Shown here: piece after piece, positions 17,305-26,554 of the stretch
Numbering within the stretch: the first letter of the stretch is position 1
Layout: each line of letters starts with the position of its first letter
Source of the DNA: Herbaspirillum sp. LeCh32-8
Lineage (GTDB): Bacteria > Pseudomonadota > Gammaproteobacteria > Burkholderiales > Burkholderiaceae_D
DNA length: 64,000 bases
Assembly: GCF_017814915.1 (NCBI RefSeq)
Contig: NZ_JAGIPZ010000001.1
Coordinates: 621,559 to 685,558, forward strand
Direction of reading: 5' to 3'
Program-made: the position numbers and the translations under genes
The notes under the pieces: generated by a model
What the model saw: the letters and a program-made list of their open reading frames with translations, nothing else
Told to the model about the DNA's origin: nothing
Database searches by the model: none

Positions 17305-17913
17305 TCAGATGGTCGAGGTGATCTTTTGCTCGGCGCTGGCCAGGGCCGCCTTGATGGCGTCGTCGCCCATGGAGACGCCTTCGGCCACCACCAGTTCGAC
17401 ATCGGTGATGCCGATGAAGCCCAGCGCGCTCTTGATGTACTTGCCCTGGAAGTCCAGCGCTTCCATCGGGCCTTCGGAATACTTGCCGCCGCGGGTCAGG
17501 ATCACGATGGCTTTCTTGCCGGTGACCAGGCCGACCGGGCCGTTTTCGGTATAGCGGAAGGTGCGGCCGGCGCGGAACACGTGGTCAATCCAGGTCTTCA
17601 GCGTGGACGGTGGGGCGAAGTTGTACATCGGCACGCCAATCACCAGGGTGTCGACCGACAGCAGCTCGTCAACCAGGGCATCGGATTGCTTGATCAGCGT
17701 GGCCTGCTCGGCATTGCGGTTCTCGGCCGGGGTGAAGTAGGCGCCCAGCAGGGCTTCGGTGATGTGCGGCAGGGCGTCGCTGGCCAGGTCGCGGTGAACC
17801 ACCTTGCCGCCCGGGTTCTTGGCCTTCCATTGCTCGGCAAAGGAGGCGGTCAGCTGGCGCGAGATGGAGCCGCTGGTGCGGGCGCTGGAGTCGATGTGCA
17901 GCAGGGTGCTCAT
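17305..17913 (-). CDS. azoR: FMN-dependent NADH-azoreductase
   Basis: Cytoplasmic flavodoxin-fold quinone/azo reductase. From the chosen ATG (MSTLLHIDSSARTSGSISR) the product is 202 residues, matching E. coli AzoR. The phosphate-binding SSARTSGSISRQL loop, the FMN-binding PMYNFAPPSTLKTWIDHV, and TRGGKYSEGP with its flavin-contacting glycines are all present. AAAGGAAAC upstream of 17913 is a good Shine-Dalgarno, so longer in-frame starts were rejected. It is divergent from a LysR regulator 246 bases away, which probably controls it. Confidence 0.95.
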   Translation of the reverse strand: MSTLLHIDSSARTSGSISRQLTASFAEQWKAKNPGGKVVHRDLASDALPHITEALLGAYFTPAENRNAEQATLIKQSDALVDELLSVDTLVIGVPMYNFAPPSTLKTWIDHVFRAGRTFRYTENGPVGLVTGKKAIVILTRGGKYSEGPMEALDFQGKYIKSALGFIGITDVELVVAEGVSMGDDAIKAALASAEQKITSTI

Positions 17914-18159
17914 GGTGTTTCCTTTCGATTGCGTCGCCATTGTTTGCTTGGTGGCAATGGCGTCGGTGGTGGGTGTTGCCGACGGGAACCCCGCGGCAGA
18001 TCGTCGAATGCAGCGCCGGAAGCGGTGGAGACGAAATGGATGTATCGTTGCTCCCTGATTTGCGTCGCTTGCGGCGTTGAAAGAACAATACCCAGTTTTC
18101 AATTCCTGCAGTAGATGCGAGAATCGCATTTCACTGATCCATTTTTTTCATTAATCTCC

Positions 18160-19197
18160 ATGGTCGACCTGAACGATATCTGGCTTTTCGTCCACGTGGT
18201 CCGCTCCGGCAGCTTTGCCGCGGCCGGTCGCAAGCTGTCGATGCCGCCCAATACCATCAGCCGCCGCCTGCAGGCGCTGGAGGCGGGGCTGGGCGTACGC
18301 CTGCTGCAGCGCTCCACTCGGCAGCTCAACATGACTGCGGCCGGGCGGGAGTTTTTCGAGCGCTGCGCGCCGGGCCTGGAGGATATCGAGCACGCCAGTG
18401 CCAGCCTGACCGAGAGCAACGGCGAACCCTCCGGCAGCTTGCGGGTGGCCGCGCCGGTGGACTTCTTCGATAATTTCTCGATCGAGTGGATGCACGAGTT
18501 CATGCGCCTGTATCCCAAGGTGCAACTGGAGTTCGTGCTCAATGACGGCCGCGCCGACCTGATCGCCGAGGGCATCGACCTGGCCTTCCGCGGTGGCGTC
18601 CTGCCGGATTCCAGCCTGGTAGCCAAGAAGCTGGTGGAAAGCCACCGCGGCCTGGTGGCCAGCCCACGCTATCTGGAGCGCTTCGGCGCGCCGCAGACTT
18701 TGTCCGACCTGGTTGAGCATGCCTGCCTGGCGACCTCGCAGGCCTCGCAGCACACCACCTGGAAGCTGGAGGGGCCGCAAGGGCCGGAGACGGTGCGGGT
18801 CAATCCGCGCCTGTGCATCAATACCGCCCAGGGCCAACTGCGGGCCGCGCGCGCCGGGCTGGGCATTGCGCTGCTGCCGACCATGCTGGCGTCCGAAGAC
18901 CTGCGCAACGGCACCCTGGTGCACATCCTGCCGGACTACCAGCGCGACGCCATGGGTTTGTATGCGGTCTATGTGCATCGCCGGCAGTTGCCCAGCGCGG
19001 TGAGCGCGTTGATCGATTTCTTCGCCGATAAACTGGAGCGCGGCATCGCCGACAAGGGCGAGCAGGTCTGCCAGGAGCATTTCGCCCGTGAGGAGGCGGC
19101 CAAGAAAGCGGCTGCGGCAGTGGCGACGCAGACATCCAGGGCCGGCAAGAAAGCGCCGGCGGATAGCCGCGAGCGCCGCGAGAAGGCGGTGGCGTGA
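18160..19197 (+). CDS. LysR family transcriptional regulator, divergent from azoR
   Basis: The 345-residue protein begins with the LysR winged helix (about residues 3-62: LFVHVVRSGSFAAAGRKLSM, NTISRRLQALEAGLGVRLL), followed by a type 2 periplasmic-binding effector domain to about 300. It belongs to the CrgA/DsdC-like group that often controls adjacent oxidoreductases. ATG 18160 is the start that puts the HTH at the usual position. Beyond the normal LysR end there are about 40 extra residues rich in Ala, Lys and Arg, a tail not usual for the family. Divergence from azoR suggests azoR as target (inference). Confidence 0.9.
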   Translation: MVDLNDIWLFVHVVRSGSFAAAGRKLSMPPNTISRRLQALEAGLGVRLLQRSTRQLNMTAAGREFFERCAPGLEDIEHASASLTESNGEPSGSLRVAAPVDFFDNFSIEWMHEFMRLYPKVQLEFVLNDGRADLIAEGIDLAFRGGVLPDSSLVAKKLVESHRGLVASPRYLERFGAPQTLSDLVEHACLATSQASQHTTWKLEGPQGPETVRVNPRLCINTAQGQLRAARAGLGIALLPTMLASEDLRNGTLVHILPDYQRDAMGLYAVYVHRRQLPSAVSALIDFFADKLERGIADKGEQVCQEHFAREEAAKKAAAAVATQTSRAGKKAPADSRERREKAVA

Positions 19198-19236
19198 GCT
19201 TGTCCCCGGCAAGCAAACTCCGGATGCCCGGAAAAT

Positions 19237-19268
19237 AAAAAACGCCCGCATGACGCGGGCGTTTTTTA
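19237..19268. terminator. Bidirectional terminator between the LysR gene and spoT
   Basis: A perfect hairpin with AAAAAACGCCCGC (19237-19249) and its complement at 19255-19267 gives U runs in both directions between convergent genes. Confidence 0.9.
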
Positions 19269-19297
19269 TTCGGACGACAGATCTTGCCGTGCCGGGA

Positions 19298-21559
19298 TCA
19301 GCCGCGCTCGCGCAGGATGCGGGTCACGCCGTCGATGTTGCGGATGCCGCGCATGGTGCGCGCCAGGTGCACGCGATCTTCGACCTGGATGGTGAAGCGC
19401 AGATACTTCATCGAAGACCCGCCGTCGTCGTCCATGCTGACCGAGACGATGTTGGCATCGGCTTCGCCGATTTCGGCGGCGATGCGCGCCAGCGTGCCGC
19501 GTTCGTTGTGGATCAGGATGGTGATGCGGCAGTCGAAGCGGCGATTGAGCTCGTGGCCCCACACCAGTTCGATCCAGCGGTCCGGCTCCTTCTCGTGCAG
19601 GCGCTTGGCTGTCTCGCATTCCTGGGTATGGACGATCAGCGTCTGGTCCGGCTTCAGGTAACCGGTCAGGCGGTCGCCCGGGATCGGCATGCAACAGGAC
19701 GACAGCTGGGCCGATGCGCCTTCGCTGCCGGTGATGACCACCGGATCGGGCTTGTTGGGCAGCATCTGGCCCTCCGGATCCAGCTGCGGCACCGAGGAGC
19801 CGGCATCCATCATGCTCATGATGTGGCGCGCCACCAGCGGCGCCATGCGGGTGCCGATGCCGATCTCCGCGTACAGGTCGTCCAAGGTCTTGGCGCTGGA
19901 TTCGTTCAACAGGCGTTCGACGATGTGGCCCGGCAGCTCCGGCTCGATGCCCAGCGTATGCAGAGCGTTGCCCAGCAGGCGCCGGCCGACGGCCTGCGAC
20001 TCGATCTTGTTGGCGGTGCGCAGGCGATGGCGGATCGCCGAACGCGCCTTGCCGGTACGCACGTAGCTCAGCCAGTTGGGGCTGGGGCGCGAGGTCGGCG
20101 AGGTGATGATCTCGACGATGTCGCCGTTGTGCAGCTCGGCGCGCAGCGGAGCGGGCTCGTGGTTGATGATGGCCGAGGTGGTCTGGTCGCCGATGTCGGT
20201 GTGGATGCTGTAGGCAAAGTCCAGCGCCGTGGCGCCGCGCGGCAGGGCGATGATCTTGGACTTGGGCGTGAACACGTAGACCGAGTCGGGGAACAGGTCG
20301 ACCTTGACGTGCTCCAGGAACTCGGCCGAGTCGCCGGTCTGCTTCTGGATGTCCAGCAGCGACTGCAGCCAGGCGTGGGTGCGCTGCTGCAGGTCGGTCA
20401 GGCTGCCTTCGTCGTCCTTGTACAACCAGTGCGCCGCCACGCCGGATTCGGCCACGCGGTGCATCTCGCGGGTGCGGATCTGGAACTCCACCGGGGTGCC
20501 ATAGGGGCCGATCAGGGTGGTGTGCAGCGACTGGTAGCCGTTCAGCTTGGGGATGGCGATGTAGTCCTTGAACTTGCCCGGCATCGGCTTGAACAGCGAG
20601 TGCAGGGTGCCCAGCGCCACGTAGCAGTTGGCGAAGCTGTCGACCACCACGCGGAAGCCGTACACGTCCAGCACTTGCGAGAACGTCAGGTGCTTGTTGC
20701 GCATCTTGCGGTAGATGCCGTAGAGGGTCTTTTCGCGGCCGTCGACCTGGGCCGGGATGCCGGCGGCGATCAGCGTGCTGGTGACCGATTCCATGATCTT
20801 GGTGACCACTTCGCGGCGATTGCCGCGCGCGGCCTTGACCGCCTTGGACAGCGTGCGGTGGCGCAGCGGATAGAGGTGCGAGAACGACAGTTCCTGCAGC
20901 TCGCGGTAGATGTTGTTCAGGCCCAGGCGGTGCGCGATGGGCACGTAGACTTCCATGGTCTCGCGCGAGATGCGGCGTTTCTTCTCGGGCGGCATCGAGC
21001 CCAGCGTGCGCATGTTGTGCAGGCGGTCGGCCAGCTTGACCAGGATCACGCGCACGTCGCGCGCCATCGCCAGCAGCATCTTGCGGAAATTCTCGGCCTG
21101 GGCTTCGACCTGGCTCTGGAACTCGATCTTGTCCAGCTTCGACAGGCCGTCCACCAGCGAGGCGACGGGCGCGCCGAAGCGCTCGATTAGCTCTTCCTTC
21201 TTGACTCCCTGGTCTTCCATCACGTCGTGCAGGAAGGCCGCCATCATGGCCTGGGCGTCGAGCTTCCATTCGGCGCAGATCTCGGCTACCGCCAGTGGGT
21301 GCGAGATGTAGGGTTCGCCCGACTTGCGCATCTGGCCCAGGTGCATCTCATCGGCGAAGCGATAGGCTTCCTTGACCTTCTTCAGTTCGGAAGGCGTCAG
21401 ATACTCTTCAAGCTTGGGAATCAGATGCGCGAACGTCGCCACGCCGCTGTGCGCAGCGGCGGGGACGGCTTCGTTCGGGGAAGTCGAGCGGCCGGAACCG
21501 GCTGCTCGTTTGTTGCTAGTCGTCGCTGATAATGAGGATTCGGTGGGGGTGAGGCTCAT
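19298..21559 (-). CDS. spoT: Bifunctional (p)ppGpp synthetase/hydrolase (SpoT/Rel)
   Basis: Makes and degrades the stringent-response alarmone. The 753-residue protein has the full long-RSH order: HD hydrolase domain (about residues 65-200, HDVMED at 111-116 and RLADRLHNMRTL), synthetase domain (about 250-385, with YGFRVVVDS, KDYIAIPKLNGYQSLHT and EFQIRT), TGS domain (about 410-470), a conserved-cysteine region, and a C-terminal ACT domain (about 680-750). Hydrolase and synthetase motifs are both intact. About 45 low-complexity residues precede the core. Last gene of yicC-gmk-rpoZ-spoT; the gap to rpoZ is 35 bases. Confidence 0.96.
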   Translation of the reverse strand: MSLTPTESSLSATTSNKRAAGSGRSTSPNEAVPAAAHSGVATFAHLIPKLEEYLTPSELKKVKEAYRFADEMHLGQMRKSGEPYISHPLAVAEICAEWKLDAQAMMAAFLHDVMEDQGVKKEELIERFGAPVASLVDGLSKLDKIEFQSQVEAQAENFRKMLLAMARDVRVILVKLADRLHNMRTLGSMPPEKKRRISRETMEVYVPIAHRLGLNNIYRELQELSFSHLYPLRHRTLSKAVKAARGNRREVVTKIMESVTSTLIAAGIPAQVDGREKTLYGIYRKMRNKHLTFSQVLDVYGFRVVVDSFANCYVALGTLHSLFKPMPGKFKDYIAIPKLNGYQSLHTTLIGPYGTPVEFQIRTREMHRVAESGVAAHWLYKDDEGSLTDLQQRTHAWLQSLLDIQKQTGDSAEFLEHVKVDLFPDSVYVFTPKSKIIALPRGATALDFAYSIHTDIGDQTTSAIINHEPAPLRAELHNGDIVEIITSPTSRPSPNWLSYVRTGKARSAIRHRLRTANKIESQAVGRRLLGNALHTLGIEPELPGHIVERLLNESSAKTLDDLYAEIGIGTRMAPLVARHIMSMMDAGSSVPQLDPEGQMLPNKPDPVVITGSEGASAQLSSCCMPIPGDRLTGYLKPDQTLIVHTQECETAKRLHEKEPDRWIELVWGHELNRRFDCRITILIHNERGTLARIAAEIGEADANIVSVSMDDDGGSSMKYLRFTIQVEDRVHLARTMRGIRNIDGVTRILRERG

Positions 21560-21594
21560 GCTTGACCGTTATCAGCTTCACGGACGGACCAGGA

Positions 21595-21798
21595 TCAGGC
21601 CGGGACCTTTTTCAGCATTTCCAGGCCGACCTTGCCTGCGGCGATTTCGCGCAGGGCGGTGACGGTCGGCTTGTCCTTGGCGTCGACCTTCGGGGTGTGG
21701 CCCTGCAGCAGCTGACGGGCGCGATAGGTAGCGGCCAGGGTCAGCTGGAAACGGTTCGGGACTTGCTTGAGGCAATCTTCGATGGTGATGCGGGCCAT
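21595..21798 (-). CDS. rpoZ: RNA polymerase omega subunit
   Basis: Small RNA polymerase subunit that wraps the beta-prime C terminus and, in E. coli, helps form a ppGpp site. The 67-residue sequence has the family opening [20 protein letters not shown] and the [11 protein letters not shown] helix. It is shorter than E. coli omega (91), as is common in betaproteobacteria. It sits between gmk (57-base gap) and spoT, the conserved order that pairs the ppGpp enzyme with its polymerase partner. Confidence 0.96.
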   Translation of the reverse strand: MARITIEDCLKQVPNRFQLTLAATYRARQLLQGHTPKVDAKDKPTVTALREIAAGKVGLEMLKKVPA

Positions 21799-21855
21799 GT
21801 AAAACTCCTGAATGACGGTCTTGCTTGAAATGATTGGAATGTCCTGGCGCCGAAC

Positions 21856-22494
21856 TTACTGCGCGTGGATGCCAAGCTGGGTGAACAGGTAGGCGTTGCG
21901 CGCGGCTTGCTGCGGGAAGCGGCAGCGGGCTGCCTGGACAATCGCCGTCAGCTCGGACAAAGCGACGGCAAACTCTTGATTAATAATAACATATTCGAAC
22001 TCGGGAGAGTGCGCGATTTCGCCGCCAGCGGCCAGGATGCGGCGGGTGATGACATGCGGCTCGTCCTGTCCGCGCTTCTTCAGGCGTTCTTCCAGCGCCG
22101 CAATCGATGGCGGCAGGATGAAGATGCCGATGGCGTTGGAGAACTGCTTCTTGACCTGCTGCGCGCCCTGCCAGTCGATTTCCAGCAGCACGTCGGTGCC
22201 GTTGGCGATCTGGTCGGCGATCATCAGGCGCGAGGTACCGTAGTAGTTGCCGTGCACCTCGGCCCATTCCAGGAACTCGCCCTCGGCCTGGCGCTTCAGG
22301 AAGTCGTCGGCACTGGTGAAATAATATTCGCGGCCGTGCTCTTCGCCCGGGCGCGGCGCGCGGGTGGTGTAGGAGATCGACAGCTTGATGGCCGGCTCCT
22401 GTTTCAACAGGGCATTGACGAGGGTCGATTTGCCGGCGCCGGACGGGGCGACCACCATGAACAGGCTGCCGGAAGTGGGGGTTTTAGCTGGCAT
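21856..22494 (-). CDS. gmk: Guanylate kinase
   Basis: Phosphorylates GMP to GDP with ATP. The 212-residue protein has the P-loop APSGAGKST at residues 16-24, the GMP-binding [13 protein letters not shown] and Y-F motif region [12 protein letters not shown], and the lid region [12 protein letters not shown] 22494 gives the standard length; the in-frame upstream ATG would add 22 unrelated residues. It is the second gene of the yicC-gmk-rpoZ-spoT run, 77 bases after yicC. Confidence 0.96.
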   Translation of the reverse strand: MPAKTPTSGSLFMVVAPSGAGKSTLVNALLKQEPAIKLSISYTTRAPRPGEEHGREYYFTSADDFLKRQAEGEFLEWAEVHGNYYGTSRLMIADQIANGTDVLLEIDWQGAQQVKKQFSNAIGIFILPPSIAALEERLKKRGQDEPHVITRRILAAGGEIAHSPEFEYVIINQEFAVALSELTAIVQAARCRFPQQAARNAYLFTQLGIHAQ

Positions 22495-22571
22495 GGGATC
22501 CTCGCTGTTTTTGTTGTGTGATTCGTAAATAGGGCTGTGGAGTCTGTCGCACGGGCGCAATGCCCGCCGGA

Positions 22572-23465
22572 TTACTCGAGATTCTGGACTTGCTCGCGCA
22601 TCTGGTCGATCAGCAGCTTCAACTCCATCGAGGCGTCGGCCAGTTCCTTGACGGCGGCCTTGGAGCCGACCGTGTTGGCCTCGCGGTTGAGCTCCTGCAT
22701 CATGAAGTCCAGGCGCTTGCCGACCTGGCCGCCTTTTTTCAGGATGTGGCGGGTTTCGCCCAGGTGGGCGGACAGCCGCGCCAGCTCTTCGGCGATGTCA
22801 ATGCGGATGCCGTACAGCGTGACTTCCTGACGAATGCGCTCAAGCGATTCCTCGCGCGTGGCCACGGGTGTTCCCTGGGTTTGCAGGGCCAGGCCCAGGG
22901 CCTCGGTCATGCGCTCGGTGGCCTTTTGCTGGAATTGCTCGATCAGTTGCGGCACCAGTGGCGTGATGCGGGCCACGATGGCTTCCATGGCGTCGACCCG
23001 GGCCAGGATCACCGCTTGCAGCGCCGCGCCTTCGCGTGCGCGGGTGTCGACGAAGGCGTCCAGCGTCTGGCCCATGGTGGCGACGATGTCGGCCTGCAGG
23101 CTTTCCTGGCTGATCTCGGCTTCTTCCATCACGCCGGGCCAGCGCAGCAGCTCATTGACCGACAACGGGGCGGCGTCGGGGAACTGGGCGCGCAGTTGAT
23201 CCTGCAGCGAGGCCAGCCCGGCCACCACGCCGGCGTTCAGGGCCTGGCTGTTGCCGCTGGCCACCTTGCGGCCGAAGGACAGGCGGCATTCCACCTTGCC
23301 GCGCACCAGGCGGCCCATGATGGCTTCGCGCAGCAGGGGCTCGACCGCGCGCAGGTCGTCGTTGATGCGGAATTGCAGGTCGAGGAAGCGCGAATTGACG
23401 CTCTTCATCTCGATGGTGACCGTGCCGGCTGTGGTTTCACGGGTGGTGACGGCGTAGCCGGTCAT
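22572..23465 (-). CDS. yicC: YicC family endoribonuclease
   Basis: YicC-family RNases cleave RNA and have been linked to small-RNA turnover in E. coli. The protein is 297 residues from the family start MTGYA. The family-defining N-terminal [16 protein letters not shown], and C-terminal [10 protein letters not shown] and [16 protein letters not shown] motifs are present, the last rich in the acidic and basic residues of the active region. A longer start adds an unconserved proline-rich leader and was rejected. It is divergent from rph as in E. coli. Confidence 0.93.
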   Translation of the reverse strand: MTGYAVTTRETTAGTVTIEMKSVNSRFLDLQFRINDDLRAVEPLLREAIMGRLVRGKVECRLSFGRKVASGNSQALNAGVVAGLASLQDQLRAQFPDAAPLSVNELLRWPGVMEEAEISQESLQADIVATMGQTLDAFVDTRAREGAALQAVILARVDAMEAIVARITPLVPQLIEQFQQKATERMTEALGLALQTQGTPVATREESLERIRQEVTLYGIRIDIAEELARLSAHLGETRHILKKGGQVGKRLDFMMQELNREANTVGSKAAVKELADASMELKLLIDQMREQVQNLE

Positions 23466-23812
23466 GCTGTAAATGGTCAAATTCGGGCTCCGGTGGGCTG
23501 GCGCCGGCCCTGGGCGGGCGGCGCGTTGGCGGGTCATTCTGTCGGTTGTCGGCGATGCGCTCGGCAATGCGCGGGAATCGGGGCAGACCGCGCTGAGCGG
23601 GTCCTCATCCTTTACAATGCCGGTTTTGACTATTCCGGCAAGCGTTGCGACGCTTGCCTTGGCATCGCCCGCGGATCCCGCATTTTAAAGAAGATTGGCG
23701 GCGACGCGCTATCAAAACATCCAAATTGCCGGTTTTTCATGCGTGTTCAGCGTGTTTGCACGCGCGCATGAGTGCCGGACTCCCCATTGCCAGACACAGT
23801 ACAAGGATCACC
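23466..23812. promoter_or_regulatory. Divergent yicC/rph intergenic region
   Basis: This 347-base gap should hold both promoters. A TACAAT hexamer at 23613-23618 is a possible -10 for rph, though no good -35 precedes it. A hairpin with seven-base arms GCAAGCG/CGCTTGC lies at 23638-23657 and would fall in the rph leader. I see no gene here. Confidence 0.4.
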
Positions 23813-24541
23813 ATGACAGCATCTCAACGACCCAGCGGCCGCGCCGTTTCCCAATTGCGCGACGTGCGCCTGACGCGCCACTACACCAAGCACGCCGAAG
23901 GTTCGGTGCTGGTCGAGTTCGGCGACACCCGTGTGCTGTGCACCGCCAGCATCGAGGAAAAGGTGCCGGGCTTCCTGAAGGGCAAGGGACAAGGCTGGCT
24001 GACCGCCGAATACGGCATGCTGCCGCGCTCGACCCACACCCGCATGGACCGCGAAGCAGCCAAGGGCAAACAGTCCGGCCGCACCCAGGAAATCCAGCGC
24101 CTGATCGGCCGCGCGCTGCGCGCCGCCTTCGACCTGGAGGCCTTCGGCGAGCGCACCCTGCACCTGGACTGCGACGTGCTGCAAGCCGACGGCGGCACCC
24201 GTACCGCGGCCATCACCGGCGCCATGGTGGCGGCCTATGACGCCTTCTCGGTGCTGAAGTCGCGCGGCCTGATCGAGACCATTCCGGTGAAGCACTTCGT
24301 CGGCGCGATCTCGGTGGGCGTCTACAAGGGCGTGCCGGTGCTGGACCTGGATTATCTGGAAGACTCCGACTGCGACACCGACATGAACGTGGTCATGACC
24401 GACGCCGGCCATTTCGTCGAAGTGCAGGGCACCGCCGAAGGCGCCGCGTTTGATCGCGCTGCGCTGAACAGCCTGCTGGACCTGGCCCAGCAGGGCATTG
24501 CCGACCTCAACAAACTGCAGAAGCAGGCGCTGGGCCTGTAA
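23813..24541 (+). CDS. rph: Ribonuclease PH
   Basis: Phosphorolytic 3'-5' exoribonuclease that trims tRNA 3' ends. The 242-residue protein starts at the family [11 protein letters not shown], and shows [34 protein letters not shown], the phosphate-binding [16 protein letters not shown] with essential arginines, and [19 protein letters not shown] with catalytic aspartates. AAGGATCACC precedes the ATG. Longer frames upstream are unsupported. It leads the rph-rdgB-hemW run. Confidence 0.97.
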   Translation: MTASQRPSGRAVSQLRDVRLTRHYTKHAEGSVLVEFGDTRVLCTASIEEKVPGFLKGKGQGWLTAEYGMLPRSTHTRMDREAAKGKQSGRTQEIQRLIGRALRAAFDLEAFGERTLHLDCDVLQADGGTRTAAITGAMVAAYDAFSVLKSRGLIETIPVKHFVGAISVGVYKGVPVLDLDYLEDSDCDTDMNVVMTDAGHFVEVQGTAEGAAFDRAALNSLLDLAQQGIADLNKLQKQALGL

Positions 24542-24576
24542 GCGCGGGCGAGACGAACGACAAGAGCCAGACAAGT

Positions 24577-25167
24577 ATGAATATCAAGCAAAAGATCGTC
24601 ATGGCGTCCAACAACGCCGGCAAGCTCAAGGAATTCGCCAGCCTGTTGGGCGGCATCGGCCTGGACGTGCGCCCGCAGGGCGAATTCAACGTGCCCGAGG
24701 CCGAGGAGCCGTTCGGCACCTTCGTCGAAAACGCGCTGACCAAGGCGCGCCACGCCGCGCGCCTGACCGGCCTGCCGGCGCTGGCCGACGACTCCGGCGT
24801 GTGCGTCAACGCACTGGGCGGCGCGCCCGGCGTGTATTCGGCGCGCTATGCGGGCGAACCGAAGTCGGACGCCGCCAACAACGCCAAGCTGGTCGCCGAC
24901 CTGGCCGCGCACGCCGACAAGTCGGCCTATTACTACTGCGTGCTGGTCTACGTGCGCCACGCCGACGATCCGCAGCCGGTGATCGCCGACGGCGTCTGGA
25001 AGGGCGAAATCGTGGCCGACGCGCGCGGCGAGGGCGGTTTCGGCTACGACCCGTATTTCCTGCTGCCGGCGCTGGGCAAGACCGCCGCGCAATTGAGCGC
25101 GGCCGAGAAGAACGCCGTGTCGCATCGCGGCCAGGCCCTGCGCGCATTGGTTGAGAAGCTGAAATGA
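24577..25167 (+). CDS. rdgB: XTP/dITP diphosphatase (non-canonical purine NTPase)
   Basis: Removes deaminated purine nucleotides (dITP, XTP) from the pool. The 196-residue protein has MASNNAGKLKEF (substrate loop), the catalytic LADDSGVCVNAL and PGVYSARYAG motifs, GGFGYDPYF, and the terminal SHRGQALRAL, all characteristic of the RdgB/HAM1 family. It starts 35 bases after rph and its stop overlaps the hemW ATG by four bases, so translation is probably coupled. Confidence 0.97.
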   Translation: MNIKQKIVMASNNAGKLKEFASLLGGIGLDVRPQGEFNVPEAEEPFGTFVENALTKARHAARLTGLPALADDSGVCVNALGGAPGVYSARYAGEPKSDAANNAKLVADLAAHADKSAYYYCVLVYVRHADDPQPVIADGVWKGEIVADARGEGGFGYDPYFLLPALGKTAAQLSAAEKNAVSHRGQALRALVEKLK

Positions 25168-26408
25168 TCCCCATCAAACCGGTCCCGGCCAATGTGCCGG
25201 CCGAACAGGCATCGTCCGGCCCGGCGCAAGCCGCGCTGGCCTTCCTTAAGCCGGGCAGTTTGCAGCTGACGGCCTTGCCGCCCTTGTCGCTGTACGTGCA
25301 TTTCCCGTGGTGCGTGCGCAAGTGCCCGTACTGCGATTTCAATTCGCATGAGGTTAAGGGCAGCTTCCCGGAACAGGAATACCTGGATGCCCTGCGCACC
25401 GACCTGGAGCAGGCACTGCCGCTGATCTGGGGCCGCAAGATCACCACCATCTTCATCGGCGGCGGCACGCCGAGCCTGCTGTCGGCCCCCGGACTGGACC
25501 GCCTGCTGTCGGACCTGCGCACCCTGTTGCCGTTCGACAGCGACATCGAGATCACGATGGAGGCCAATCCCGGCACCTTCGAGGCCGAGAAATTCCGCTC
25601 CTACCGCGACAGCGGCATCAACCGCCTGTCGATCGGGATCCAGAGCTTCAATGCGCGCCACCTGGAGGCGCTGGGGCGCATCCATGACGGCGGCCAGGCG
25701 TTGAAGGCGGTCGAGATTGCCCAGGCCAACTTCGACAATTTCAACCTCGACCTGATGTACGCCTTGCCGCAGCAGACGCTGGCCGAGGCGCGCGCCGATA
25801 TCGAAACCGCGCTGTCGTTCGCGCCGCCGCACCTGTCGCTGTACCACCTGACGCTGGAGCCCAATACGCTGTTCGCCAAGTTCCCGCCGGCCGTGCCCGA
25901 CGAGGACGCCAGTGCCGACATGCAGGATCTGATCGCCGAGCTGACGTCCGGCGCCGGTTATGCCAACTATGAAGTCTCGGCCTACGCCCAGCCCAAGCGC
26001 CGCGCCCGGCACAACCTGAACTACTGGCAGTTCGGCGACTACCTCGGCATCGGCGCCGGCGCTCATTCCAAGCTGTCGTTCCCGCACCGTATCGTGCGCC
26101 AGATGCGTTACAAGCATCCGCAAAGCTATTTGGAGCGAACCCGCGCCGGTGCGCCGGTGCAGGAAGAGGCGGAAATCGGCCGCGATGCGCTGGGCTTCGA
26201 GTTCATGCTCAACGCGCTGCGCCTGACCGAAGGTTTTTCGCCCAATCTGTTTGCCGAACGCACCGGCATGGGCCTGAACCAGATCGAAAAGCAGTTGGAT
26301 CTGGCCGAGCAAAAAGGAATGTTGTATCGCGATCACGCTTTGATCCGGCCGACCGAATTGGGGCGACGTTTTCTTAATGATTTGCAAGAAATTTTCTTGT
26401 TGAGTTAA
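25164..26408 (+). CDS. hemW: Radical SAM heme chaperone HemW
   Basis: HemW-type proteins bind heme and a [4Fe-4S] cluster and deliver heme to respiratory enzymes; they resemble HemN but lack coproporphyrinogen oxidase function. The cluster motif is C50-VRK-C54-PY-C57, so CxxxCxxC. IGGGTPSLL, the glycine-rich SAM region, and GIQSFNARHLEALGR follow, and a HemN C-terminal domain spans about residues 315-410. The HemN-only extra cysteine after the motif is replaced (CDF). About 40 residues precede the core. The ATGA overlap with rdgB fixes the start. Confidence 0.93.
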   Translation: MIPIKPVPANVPAEQASSGPAQAALAFLKPGSLQLTALPPLSLYVHFPWCVRKCPYCDFNSHEVKGSFPEQEYLDALRTDLEQALPLIWGRKITTIFIGGGTPSLLSAPGLDRLLSDLRTLLPFDSDIEITMEANPGTFEAEKFRSYRDSGINRLSIGIQSFNARHLEALGRIHDGGQALKAVEIAQANFDNFNLDLMYALPQQTLAEARADIETALSFAPPHLSLYHLTLEPNTLFAKFPPAVPDEDASADMQDLIAELTSGAGYANYEVSAYAQPKRRARHNLNYWQFGDYLGIGAGAHSKLSFPHRIVRQMRYKHPQSYLERTRAGAPVQEEAEIGRDALGFEFMLNALRLTEGFSPNLFAERTGMGLNQIEKQLDLAEQKGMLYRDHALIRPTELGRRFLNDLQEIFLLS

Positions 26409-26433
26409 AGCCTGCTTGCAAGCCGGTTTTTAT
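26409..26433 (+). terminator. Possible weak terminator after hemW
   Basis: GCTTGCAAGC forms the core of an imperfect hairpin right after the hemW stop, followed by GGTTTTTAT. The stem is interrupted, so termination is likely to be partial. The following 120 bases are AT-rich and probably contain the promoter of the next gene. Confidence 0.4.
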
Positions 26434-26554
26434 CATGTATATTTAGAAAAATTTGAATTTAATTAAGTATTCTGCTGGGAAACTTTTTAATAGTTTTTCA
26501 TCATGATCGAACGCCTTCAACAATAAAAAAACGGGGCGTCAACGATAAAAATAT

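Noticed and set aside
23645-23812. N-terminal extension of rph in the same frame
   Set aside because: RNase PH begins at the conserved [11 protein letters not shown]-like motif; the extension is unconserved and passes through the promoter region.
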